Shown here in pieces: positions 7,494 to 14,339 of a DNA stretch of 48,180 bases. The position numbers and the translations under genes were made by a program. The stretch is from an uncultured Pelagibacteraceae bacterium. GTDB lineage: Bacteria; Pseudomonadota; Alphaproteobacteria; Pelagibacterales; Pelagibacteraceae. The stretch spans positions 1-48,180 of the forward strand of contig CACPJP010000005.1 in assembly GCA_902634325.1 (NCBI GenBank), given 5' to 3'. Position 1 is the first letter of the stretch. Each line of letters begins with the position of its first letter. The notes under the pieces were generated by a model, which saw only the letters and a list, made by a program, of their open reading frames with translations, did not search any database and had not been told where the DNA came from.

Positions 7494-7710
7494 TTATGAG
7501 TTGTGTTTTAAAATGTTGATATGCTGGTGAACCTACTAAAGGTTTTACCCACTTCGGATCTTCTATAATGCTTTGAAGGACATTTGAAGCCAGCTCAACA
7601 GTTTTGCTAATGCTTAAATCTACATCAGTAACTATTTTGCTTTGTTTCTTAAGTTGCTCATAAGCTTCTTTACTTAATGAAACATTCTTATATTTAGTTA
7701 TGTCGGTCAT
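7471..7710 (-). CDS. Small ribbon-helix-helix-like DNA-binding protein
   Basis: 79 aa. The N-terminal 45 residues, a short strand YKNVSLSKEAYEQLKKQS followed by two predicted helices ending SISKTVELASNVLQSII, have the pattern of RHH/CopG-type antitoxins and plasmid repressors. The remaining tail is unassigned. It is the first gene of the leftward operon, preceded by a strong consensus promoter and AAGGAGG (7724-7730, 13 nt before the ATG). First-gene position suggests autoregulation through the palindrome over the -35 box. It could alternatively be an antitoxin, but no toxin family is recognisable next to it. Confidence 0.6.
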   Translation of the reverse strand: MTDITKYKNVSLSKEAYEQLKKQSKIVTDVDLSISKTVELASNVLQSIIEDPKWVKPLVGSPAYQHFKTQLINESRKNN

Positions 7711-7735
7711 TTGTTTTTATTTGCCTCCTTGTGCA

Positions 7736-7765
7736 TTTATACCAAGATAATATAGATGTTGTCAA
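7736..7765 (-). promoter_or_regulatory. Strong consensus promoter of the leftward operon
   Basis: On the minus strand, TTGACA (7760-7765) and TATAAA (7736-7741) are separated by 18 bp. The expected start is near 7729, at the very beginning of the AAGGAGG ribosome binding site, leaving a leader of about 20 nt. This is the clearest sigma70-type promoter in the island. Confidence 0.6.
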
Positions 7766-7767
7766 CA
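7757..7767. promoter_or_regulatory. Operator-like palindrome TGTTG-T-CAACA
   Basis: A perfect 5-1-5 inverted repeat covering the -35 box of the leftward promoter. It is one of the few G/C-containing palindromes in a very AT-rich spacer, and its position would let a bound dimer block RNA polymerase. The binder could be the RHH protein or the S24-like protein; neither is shown. Confidence 0.35.
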
Positions 7768-7803
7768 GTTAATTTTAATAAAATTATCTTAAATTTAAAG
7801 CTA

Positions 7804-7831
7804 TTGACATTATATATATAAAGTATTAAAA
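7804..7831 (+). promoter_or_regulatory. Possible promoter of the rightward operon
   Basis: TTGACA at 7804-7809 is followed after 16 bp by TTAAAA (7826-7831), a weak -10. Initiation would fall near 7838-7840, 2-4 nt before the ATG at 7842. No Shine-Dalgarno sequence precedes that ATG, consistent with a leaderless message. Confidence 0.35.
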
Positions 7832-7837
7832 ATACTT
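7821..7837. promoter_or_regulatory. Inverted repeat over the rightward start region
   Basis: AAGTATT-AAA-AATACTT is a perfect 7-3-7 inverted repeat ending 4 bp before the start codon and spanning the predicted -10. A second 7-3-7 repeat, TAATTTT-AAT-AAAATTA, lies at 7770-7786, about five helical turns away. The two differ in sequence, and in AT-rich DNA such repeats can arise by chance, so operator function is only a suggestion. Confidence 0.3.
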
Positions 7838-7841
7838 AATT

Positions 7842-9278
7842 ATGTCAGATAAAAAAGGATTTATTACCGATTTAGAGCTAAAAGAGCTGATTCAAGGGAT
7901 AGACGATAAATATATAAATCAGCTACAAAATTGTAGGTCTGCAGAGCATGGCCGTCTGGTAAGGGATAGGATACTAGCCCAAATAGACGGCAAAAGCCAA
8001 AATAGGATTCTTCTAGAAGAAATATTAAAGGCAACAAAAGTTACTAAACGCCAATGTTCAGAACTGCTATGGGATCACCACCATAGTTTAGATGGTTATT
8101 TGTATCGTTTTAATGGAAAAGTATTTCCTAGTAGTTTTGCATATTTTTTCCTAAATTCAATACATTATTACACTTCTTTAAAAAGCAAATCGAGACCGCA
8201 CAATATAAAATTTTATAAAACACTTTCCTATGCCAGAGAGATTGATGCTGAAAAAAAATTAATTATACCAGCTTTAGAGTACCATATGATTATGTTGTCT
8301 AGGTCATATATTGATTTTTCATTAGACGATTATGATCCGGGATATATTAATGCGGTTGTGCCTGGAGCAGAAGAACACATTACAGATCCTGTACGAGCAG
8401 AAGATCCGAAAAATGAAAAAATTGGTGGTGCAGCAGAAGAATTAACAAATAAAACAGAAAAAGAAAAACTTTCACAATCTCAAAAAATGATTGATTCCAT
8501 AAGAAAATTTAAGCCTGCTTTAGAATTTTTTAGAAATAAATATATGAAAAAATTTATACCTCCTGATCAAATTGCCGATATTGAAGGTAACGATAAAGAA
8601 ATCGGCACTTTTTTTACAAAAAAATTCCTTAGAAAAGAATTTGATATTGGAGATGGAGATAAAGTTATATTGCATAAAGTTCGAGATAACCTAATGGCAC
8701 CAGCTCTTAATAAAAATGATTTTGTATTAATTCAAGAATATCCTACAGTATTTGAGCCTCATTTAGATACATTCAAGGATGGATTATATGCAATTAAAAG
8801 AGGTGTTGATGATTTCAATGAGGAAATCCAAATAAGAAAAATTGCTTTTGGAAGTACCTGTTTAGTCTATTCTGATTTTGAAAAAATTCAATCCGCTGAA
8901 AAAATAGAATATCGTGATTTAATTAAAGGAAAAAAAATATGGGATAAAAGAGATGATGATATTTATATGATTAAAGAGATTGATCAGTACATTGCTAAAG
9001 GTAAAATTTCAGATATTGATTATATTATTAATAAATACAGAGGCTCTGTATATCTACAAAAAAAATTAAAACATGATCCTGTTATAAAAAAATTGTTTGG
9101 TGATGATGGATTAGATGTAGGCGCAACGTTTGAGTTTAAGCTTTATGGCAAAGTGCTTTGGAGTATGTCTAATCATATAAAGAGCCAAGTGGATATTCAT
9201 TCTCTAGAACCAAAAAAATCTATATTTGAAAACTTAGAAGATATTTATGAACAAAAAGAAATAAAAAAAATAGCATGA
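7842..9278 (+). CDS. Large protein with a catalytically dead S24/LexA-like domain
   Basis: 478 aa. Residues about 273-445 read like an S24 (LexA/CI) C-terminal domain: VRDNLMAPALNKNDFVLI (canonical VxGDSMxPxLxxGDxVLI), then DGLYAIKRG, IQIRKIAFG (canonical VKRI) and a closing FKLYGKVLWS (canonical IlGrVvw). The nucleophile serine is L284 and the general-base lysine aligns with R332, so self-cleavage should be impossible. The N-terminal 180 residues may hold a helix-turn-helix (LLEEILKATKVTKRQCSELL) but no family is clear. A linker near 180-215 is charged. First gene of the rightward operon, overlapping the next by ATGA. A repressor or effector sensor is the natural reading; this is inference. 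Confidence 0.6.
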   Translation: MSDKKGFITDLELKELIQGIDDKYINQLQNCRSAEHGRLVRDRILAQIDGKSQNRILLEEILKATKVTKRQCSELLWDHHHSLDGYLYRFNGKVFPSSFAYFFLNSIHYYTSLKSKSRPHNIKFYKTLSYAREIDAEKKLIIPALEYHMIMLSRSYIDFSLDDYDPGYINAVVPGAEEHITDPVRAEDPKNEKIGGAAEELTNKTEKEKLSQSQKMIDSIRKFKPALEFFRNKYMKKFIPPDQIADIEGNDKEIGTFFTKKFLRKEFDIGDGDKVILHKVRDNLMAPALNKNDFVLIQEYPTVFEPHLDTFKDGLYAIKRGVDDFNEEIQIRKIAFGSTCLVYSDFEKIQSAEKIEYRDLIKGKKIWDKRDDDIYMIKEIDQYIAKGKISDIDYIINKYRGSVYLQKKLKHDPVIKKLFGDDGLDVGATFEFKLYGKVLWSMSNHIKSQVDIHSLEPKKSIFENLEDIYEQKEIKKIA

Positions 9279-10744
9279 CAAATTTAAATAAACTGTACTT
9301 TGATATTGAAGGAACGACGGGATCTCATCTGACTTGTGATGTCCTATCTCTTTCGTTTATTAATACTTCCCATAACGATAAAGAGCTGGAAACGAAGACT
9401 TATTACGTTCGCCCTAGAAAATCGAGAATTTATCAGGTCGACGCTTTGATGGTCAACAAATTCAACCCTTTTGATGCTGATAAACACGAACACTCTTCTT
9501 TCTCATTTACAAAAGTAATTAACAAAAAATTTACCGAGATAGGTAATAAGGGCTGTTACTTTGTAACCTGGAGTGGGCATTCATATGATTATATGGCAAT
9601 CTCGCATCATCTTTATTGCAATTTATTTACTTGGCCTTGGATTTTTTCTACTGGACAAGCTCGACAACTTGATGCGTTACCCATAGCACACAATTTAGAT
9701 TATTATGAGCCAAATAAAATTGCGACCGAACTTAACAACAAAAATAATAAAGTTTACAAACTCGAATCGCTTTGTCGCATGAACGGATTCCCAATTGGTC
9801 CTGAGGCTCACTCATCTTTGGCTGATACGAAGGGATTAAAAAAAATGACCGAACATCTACAAGAAAAATTTCCTAATTTATTCAAAGAATGTTTAAAAAA
9901 TACTGATAAACAACAAATATTACCTAGTATTAAAAACAAAGATGTTTTTATATTTCCAGAGACTTTTTTTGCTAAAACTAGAAATTTTGCCGGATCCTTT
10001 GTAACAGAACATCAACATTACAGAGGTTATTACATTGTGGCCGACCTGAAACATGATTGGGAGCTTATTAATAAGAAAAAGGGTCAAGAATTCTCGGATA
10101 TAATTTTGAAAGCGCCGAAAAAAATCAGACAAATTAAAAGCAACAGAAATCCACTAATTCGAGACACGAGCGTTTTAAACACTTTAAGTGATCAATACTC
10201 TGAAGAGTTGAAAAAAATTGGTTTACCAGAGCTAGAAAAGCGAGCTAAATTTATTCAAAAAAACAGAGAGGAACTTGCTGAGAAAATTAATCTTGCGATA
10301 GAAGATGACTTGGATAAGAAAAATCAAGATCAATCCGAAAAAGAGATCGAAGAGCAAATTTTTGATATCAAACCCTCAAGAGATGAGAAAGATATGATGC
10401 AAAAATTTGTAGAAGAAAAAACTTCGATGGAAGAACAAAAAAAAATTGTAAAAGCGTTTAAACAACCTGGTCTTAAATATTTAGGTGAAAACATACTGCT
10501 TGATGAATATGGACAAGAAGCGTTTGATAAAAAGGATTATACTAAAATTAGAAAACGAATTGCAAAAAGGTTGTTATCAACAAATACAGAAAAATTTCCC
10601 ACAATTCCAGAACAGTTTGCGCGTGTGGATTCATTAAGAGTAGAAATGGAAGAAGAGGGAGCAGACAAAAAGAAGGTCGATCAAGTTTCAACCATCAATA
10701 AACACTTAGAAGAAAAATCAAAGGAACATGAAAAATACCTATGA
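9275..10744 (+). CDS. sbcB: Exodeoxyribonuclease I, SbcB family
   Basis: 489 aa, close to the 475 aa of E. coli exonuclease I, which digests single-stranded DNA 3' to 5'. All five catalytic residues of the DnaQ-like (DEDDh) domain are visible: D10 and E12 in LYFDIEGT, D105 in GHSYDYMAI, and H179 and D184 in EAHSSLADTKGL. The match continues through the family-specific C-terminal part: the counterparts of ExoI GMFGAWRG (ETFFAKTRNFAGSF), NKCPVL (NRNPLIRD), SDADRAAM (SRDEKDMM) and the final LDYAEQQRW segment (FPTIPEQFARVDSLR). It overlaps both neighbours by 4 bp. SbcB is mainly gammaproteobacterial, so lateral transfer is likely. Confidence 0.85.
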   Translation: MTNLNKLYFDIEGTTGSHLTCDVLSLSFINTSHNDKELETKTYYVRPRKSRIYQVDALMVNKFNPFDADKHEHSSFSFTKVINKKFTEIGNKGCYFVTWSGHSYDYMAISHHLYCNLFTWPWIFSTGQARQLDALPIAHNLDYYEPNKIATELNNKNNKVYKLESLCRMNGFPIGPEAHSSLADTKGLKKMTEHLQEKFPNLFKECLKNTDKQQILPSIKNKDVFIFPETFFAKTRNFAGSFVTEHQHYRGYYIVADLKHDWELINKKKGQEFSDIILKAPKKIRQIKSNRNPLIRDTSVLNTLSDQYSEELKKIGLPELEKRAKFIQKNREELAEKINLAIEDDLDKKNQDQSEKEIEEQIFDIKPSRDEKDMMQKFVEEKTSMEEQKKIVKAFKQPGLKYLGENILLDEYGQEAFDKKDYTKIRKRIAKRLLSTNTEKFPTIPEQFARVDSLRVEMEEEGADKKKVDQVSTINKHLEEKSKEHEKYL

Positions 10745-11025
10745 TGTATAACTTTAAAAAAAGCCTGGAAGACAGGCTCGAAAATCGGAAATTTTGGTTA
10801 AACTATTATTCCCATTGTTTAAGACATGGTTCGATAAGTGAAATTACAAAAAAAGAATTTTACAAAGATAGAATACTTTTAAAGATCTTTTTTAATTTTT
10901 ATTATCTCCCCTACAATATTTACAAATTCCTTTCTAAAATAATAATGATTCACAGATACGAAAAGATAAAAAAAGAAATTGAAATTTTGAAAAAAACAAT
11001 CGAATATGAATCAAAAAGTATTTGA
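10741..11025 (+). CDS. Hypothetical protein, 94 aa
   Basis: A basic, helical protein of unknown family. It starts in an ATGA overlap with the exonuclease stop and its end overlaps the helicase gene by 20 bp, so it is translated in the middle of the operon. Residues about 52-70 (FFNFYYLPYNIYKFLSK) are aromatic and could form an amphipathic helix, but I see no certain membrane segment. The C-terminal 25 residues look like a coiled coil (KIKKEIEILKKTIEYE). It may be a partner of the exonuclease or helicase, but nothing in the sequence shows this. Confidence 0.6.
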   Translation: MMYNFKKSLEDRLENRKFWLNYYSHCLRHGSISEITKKEFYKDRILLKIFFNFYYLPYNIYKFLSKIIMIHRYEKIKKEIEILKKTIEYESKSI

Positions 11026-12532
11026 TACAGGAACTACCCTTCCTGAAAAATTTGTACTTACCAATGAGTTTAAGAAAATTTTTAAACTTGTCGACAACAA
11101 AAATTCTAATATATTTATTACAGGAAAGGCTGGGACAGGAAAATCAACTTTCTTGGAATACTTCAGGCAGAATACAAAAAAAAATCATGCAATCTTAGCT
11201 CCGACTGGTATTACAGCTATTAAAGCCAAAGGTAAAACCATACATTCTTTTTTTAAATTTCCGCCAAGATTTATCGTAAAAGAAGATGTTAAATTGTTAA
11301 AAGATAAAAAATTGCTTCAAAGATTAGAAACTTTATTAATTGATGAAAGTTCAATGATAAGAGCTGATATTTTTGATGGCATTGACTATTCGCTCAAAAT
11401 AAACAGAAAAAATAACAGACCCTTTGGTGGTGTTCAAATTATTCTACTTGGCGACTTATTTCAGTTGCCTCCTGTAGTTTCGAGTAATGACAAAGAAGTG
11501 ATTGATAAATTTTATCCTAAAGGTGAATATTTTTTTAATGCCAAATCTTTTCCTGAAGGTAATTTTTTGGTTAAAGAACTGACCAAAATTTTTAGACAAT
11601 CAGATGCTGATTTTATAAATTTACTTAATAAGTTTAGGCTTGCAAAAATTGAGTCGTCTGACTTAAAAATTATAAACAAAAGAAAAGTTGCAGAAGATTT
11701 TAGGGCTCCCAAAGGAGCGATTATTTTATCTCCAAGAAATAAAAAGGTAGATGAGATTAACAATACAAAACTTGATGAGATAAAGTCGAAAGTTTTCTCT
11801 TATACAGCAATGGTTAAAGACATTTTTAAAGAAAGTGAATATCCCGTAAAAAAAGTTTTAAATTTAAAGGTAGGTGCTCAAGTGATGATAACAAAAAATG
11901 ATGTTAGTGAACAAAAGAAATATGTTAATGGAACATTGGCAATTATTGAGCAACTAGCAGACGATGAGGTAAAACTAAAAATTAAAGATAAGATAATTAA
12001 TTTACCAAAATCTAGGTGGGAAAAAATAGATTATAGATTAAATGGAAACAGTATAAATCCAAAAGTTATAGGTACATTTGTTCAATATCCATTAAAATTA
12101 GCCTGGGCAGCCACAATTCACAAATGCCAGGGCCAAACGTTTGATGAGGTAGCAATTGATTTAGACGAGGGTGCATTTACACATGGGCAAACCTATGTGG
12201 CCTTGAGTAGGGCTAAAACAATGAATGGGATTCATTTGTTAAAAGAAATTAAATTTTCAGATTTGTTTTTTGATAAGAATGTATTTAATTTTTTAGGACA
12301 TGAGTTGCAGAAAAAATATGTAAAAGAACTAAAAACAACTAAAACAATTGAAGAAAAAAATAGACCAAATACAACCAATGAAATTCAATCAAATAATTGG
12401 TCTGATAAAAGTGATAGAATGCTCATGGCTCTTTTTAAAAGGAAAGTTCCAGAAAAAGCGTTATCAAAAATTTTTAAAAGAAAAATTACCGAGATTAGAG
12501 AGAGAACACTTTATTTAATGGAAAAAAAATGA
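11006..12532 (+). CDS. Pif1-like SF1B DNA helicase
   Basis: 508 aa. Walker A is GKAGTGKST (40-48), followed by APTGITAI (motif Ia), LLIDESSMI (Walker B, D113/E114), LLGDLFQLPPV (motif III, 148-157) and ELTKIFRQS (motif IV). Late motifs are AATIHKCQGQTFDEV and YVALSRAK (motifs V-VI). This is the Pif1/RecD2 branch, 5'-3' helicases that unwind forks, R-loops and G-quadruplexes. After the helicase core a short basic tail (residues about 460-508, LMALFKRKVPEKALSKIF) may be an extra DNA-binding helix pair. The start lies inside the 94-aa gene and the stop overlaps the DUF3047 gene by ATGA. Confidence 0.9.
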   Translation: MNQKVFDTGTTLPEKFVLTNEFKKIFKLVDNKNSNIFITGKAGTGKSTFLEYFRQNTKKNHAILAPTGITAIKAKGKTIHSFFKFPPRFIVKEDVKLLKDKKLLQRLETLLIDESSMIRADIFDGIDYSLKINRKNNRPFGGVQIILLGDLFQLPPVVSSNDKEVIDKFYPKGEYFFNAKSFPEGNFLVKELTKIFRQSDADFINLLNKFRLAKIESSDLKIINKRKVAEDFRAPKGAIILSPRNKKVDEINNTKLDEIKSKVFSYTAMVKDIFKESEYPVKKVLNLKVGAQVMITKNDVSEQKKYVNGTLAIIEQLADDEVKLKIKDKIINLPKSRWEKIDYRLNGNSINPKVIGTFVQYPLKLAWAATIHKCQGQTFDEVAIDLDEGAFTHGQTYVALSRAKTMNGIHLLKEIKFSDLFFDKNVFNFLGHELQKKYVKELKTTKTIEEKNRPNTTNEIQSNNWSDKSDRMLMALFKRKVPEKALSKIFKRKITEIRERTLYLMEKK

Positions 12533-13158
12533 AATTTTTTTTAGTTGTTTTAATATCTATTCTTTTCTTTGGTGTTTCAAATGCTGAGGAATATCGAATT
12601 GATTTAAGCCCAGAGGGATTTAAAAAATTTTCTAAACGTGGATTTGGTAAAAAAACAATTTTTGAGTCAGGAAAGGATGAGAAAGGATATTTTATTAAAG
12701 CAACTGCTGACTCTTCAGCAACAGGAATCGGATTAAAAATTGAGGATAAAAACTTGCTTGGCAAATATCCTTACATAAATTTTAACATTCAGGTATTAAA
12801 AGATTTTAGCAACGACCCTGGGCAAAAAGAAAAGGGGGGTCATGATTTCGTCTGTCGCTTGATGACTGGGGTTGGCAAAAAAATTGGATCTAAAGTCATA
12901 TCTCTTTCACATAGTAGTTGGCTTGAAAAAGGATATAGTCAAAAATCGCCATGGTCGGGCGGGGCGAAAGATATCATAGTAGCTACGGATAATTCGGGTG
13001 AACCAATACAAGTAAAAGTTAATGTTTTGGAAATTCTTGAAGAACATCATCCAAGCTTAAAAGGAACCATCAATTTTCTAGCTCTATTTACAGATAGTAA
13101 TAATAGTAAAGAAAAAGTAGAATGTATGTATCGTGATATTTACTTTTCTAAACAATGA
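12529..13158 (+). CDS. Exported DUF3047 family protein
   Basis: 209 aa with a Sec signal peptide (MKFFLVVLISILFFGVSNA, cleavage before EEY). The mature part has the DUF3047 pattern: a ligand-like beta-sandwich with KATADSSATGIGLKIE, then LGKYPYINFNIQV, VATDNSGE and a C-terminal LALFTDSNNS...YRDIYF. Proteins of this family are exported and of unknown function, probably lipid- or carbohydrate-binding by fold. The gene begins in an ATGA overlap with the helicase and ends overlapping the dioxygenase, so it shares the rightward transcript although its product acts outside the cytoplasm. Confidence 0.75.
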   Translation: MKFFLVVLISILFFGVSNAEEYRIDLSPEGFKKFSKRGFGKKTIFESGKDEKGYFIKATADSSATGIGLKIEDKNLLGKYPYINFNIQVLKDFSNDPGQKEKGGHDFVCRLMTGVGKKIGSKVISLSHSSWLEKGYSQKSPWSGGAKDIIVATDNSGEPIQVKVNVLEILEEHHPSLKGTINFLALFTDSNNSKEKVECMYRDIYFSKQ

Positions 13159-13943
13159 AAATTGAACCCAACAAAGTTGGAGCGTTTGTAAAATGCAATT
13201 TAAAAACTGCTTCTAAAGAGGAAATTTCTGAGATTAAAACCGCCTTAGAGAAATTTGGTGTATTATTTTTTAGAAATCAAGATTTAGACTCCAAATCATA
13301 TATTAATTTAGCAAAAAACTTTGGCAATTTAGCGGATTACCCTATGCTTAAGGGTTTAGAAGGATTTCCTGAAATTACCGTGGTTGAGAGAAAGAAGTCT
13401 GATAAAGGGGCTAATTTTGGGGGAATTTTTTACCATTCTGACTCCAGCTATACTGATCATCCCCCCAGATTCACTATGTTGCTAGCAAGATTAGTTCCTC
13501 CAAGAGGCCAGGGAAATACCGAATTTGCCTCTCAATATCTAGCTTATGAAAAACTACCTGAGGATTACAAAAAAAAGATTGAAAATTTAAAGGGAATTTT
13601 TTCTAGTTCTGGAAAAATTAGTATTACACGCTTGGACCGAGAAAAAGAGAAAGGTACAGGAAAAGCGAAAGATTTTGAAGCTGTTCACCCAATTGTAAAA
13701 ACAATAAACGGTCAAAAAACTATTTATTGTTCTCCTGGTCATGTTGTTGGATTTAAAGATCTTGACGGAAACGAGGCAGAAAAATTGCAAAACTTCTTAT
13801 TCAATCATCAGGTGAAGGAGGAATATAATTATTCCTTTGAGTGGGGCAAAAATGATCTTGTTTGCTGGGATAACAGATCAATTTTGCACAAAGCTAATTC
13901 TTTTAATGGCGATAGAATTATGCACCGAATTACAATTCAATAG
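13155..13943 (+). CDS. TauD/TfdA-family 2-oxoglutarate-dependent dioxygenase
   Basis: 262 aa. The iron-binding facial triad is H94 and D96 in YHSDSSY and H245 in SILHKANSF; R258 in MHRITIQ is placed to bind 2-oxoglutarate. FFRNQDLD and RGQGNTEFAS are further family blocks. Such enzymes hydroxylate small molecules such as taurine, sulfonates or aryloxyalkanoates and release CO2 and succinate. Substrate cannot be told from sequence. It overlaps the DUF3047 gene by 4 bp and closes the rightward run. Confidence 0.85.
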   Translation: MKIEPNKVGAFVKCNLKTASKEEISEIKTALEKFGVLFFRNQDLDSKSYINLAKNFGNLADYPMLKGLEGFPEITVVERKKSDKGANFGGIFYHSDSSYTDHPPRFTMLLARLVPPRGQGNTEFASQYLAYEKLPEDYKKKIENLKGIFSSSGKISITRLDREKEKGTGKAKDFEAVHPIVKTINGQKTIYCSPGHVVGFKDLDGNEAEKLQNFLFNHQVKEEYNYSFEWGKNDLVCWDNRSILHKANSFNGDRIMHRITIQ

Positions 13944-14007
13944 TTGTCCAAATCTAAACATTTTTTAAACCTTCTTTAGTCACTTAGTAAAACTAAATAG
14001 TGCCTAT

Positions 14008-14223
14008 ATGAAAAATATTTTAATAATCTTAGTATGTTCAATTTTGCTTACGAACTGTAGCAATCGTTACGTTCTAGGTGAGCGTTGTACGCAAGCTGAT
14101 CCAACAACAAAAATGTTTGAAAGATCTTGGATCTGGGCGGTTGATCGAGGAATGAGTAAAGATGACTTTGACTCGAGAATTAATAGAAAAAACTGTCCTC
14201 AAAAAGTAGTTAAAAAACCCTAA
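14008..14223 (+). CDS. Small lipoprotein
   Basis: 71 aa. A lipoprotein signal ends in the lipobox LLTNC (Cys17), so a mature peptide of about 55 residues would be membrane-anchored. The mature part has three further cysteines/tryptophans in CTQADPTTKMFERSWIW and RKNCPQ, suggesting a disulfide. No family recognised. It is followed after 14 bp by a 33-aa membrane micro-ORF and then the metallo-beta-lactamase gene, probably one operon. Confidence 0.7.
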   Translation: MKNILIILVCSILLTNCSNRYVLGERCTQADPTTKMFERSWIWAVDRGMSKDDFDSRINRKNCPQKVVKKP

Positions 14224-14237
14224 TTTTTTAAGAAATT

Positions 14238-14339
14238 ATGGTTTTAATTGGTCTTACACTGATCACGTTAGCTGTCTTTTTTGTCGCAATAATAATCATG
14301 AATTATGATTATAAACGCGATAAAAAAGACGGTAGATGA
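14238..14339 (+). CDS. Possible 33-aa single-span membrane protein
   Basis: ATG GTT TTA ATT starts a frame of one hydrophobic segment (about 20 residues, IGLTLITLAVFFVAIIIM) and a short charged tail DYKRDKKDGR. Its TGA overlaps the next ATG in an ATGA arrangement, which supports translation and coupling to the metallo-beta-lactamase-fold gene. Topology would be N-out/C-in by the positive-inside rule. Confidence 0.5.
   Translation: MVLIGLTLITLAVFFVAIIIMNYDYKRDKKDGR

Noticed and set aside
7471-7710. RHH protein as antitoxin of a type II toxin-antitoxin pair
   Set aside because: Neither the 48-aa nor the 180-aa neighbour resembles RelE, ParE, MazF, PIN, HipA or another toxin; autoregulator is a simpler reading.
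2802-12532. The island as a prophage or integrated plasmid
   Set aside because: No integrase, terminase, capsid, portal, tail, replication or conjugation gene, no tRNA at the edges and no flanking direct repeats that I could see. Phage-like exonuclease and repressor-like motifs alone are not enough.
13944-14007. Terminator between the dioxygenase and the lipoprotein gene
   Set aside because: TTAGT...ACTAA gives at most a 5-6 bp A/T stem with no T-run, too weak to call.
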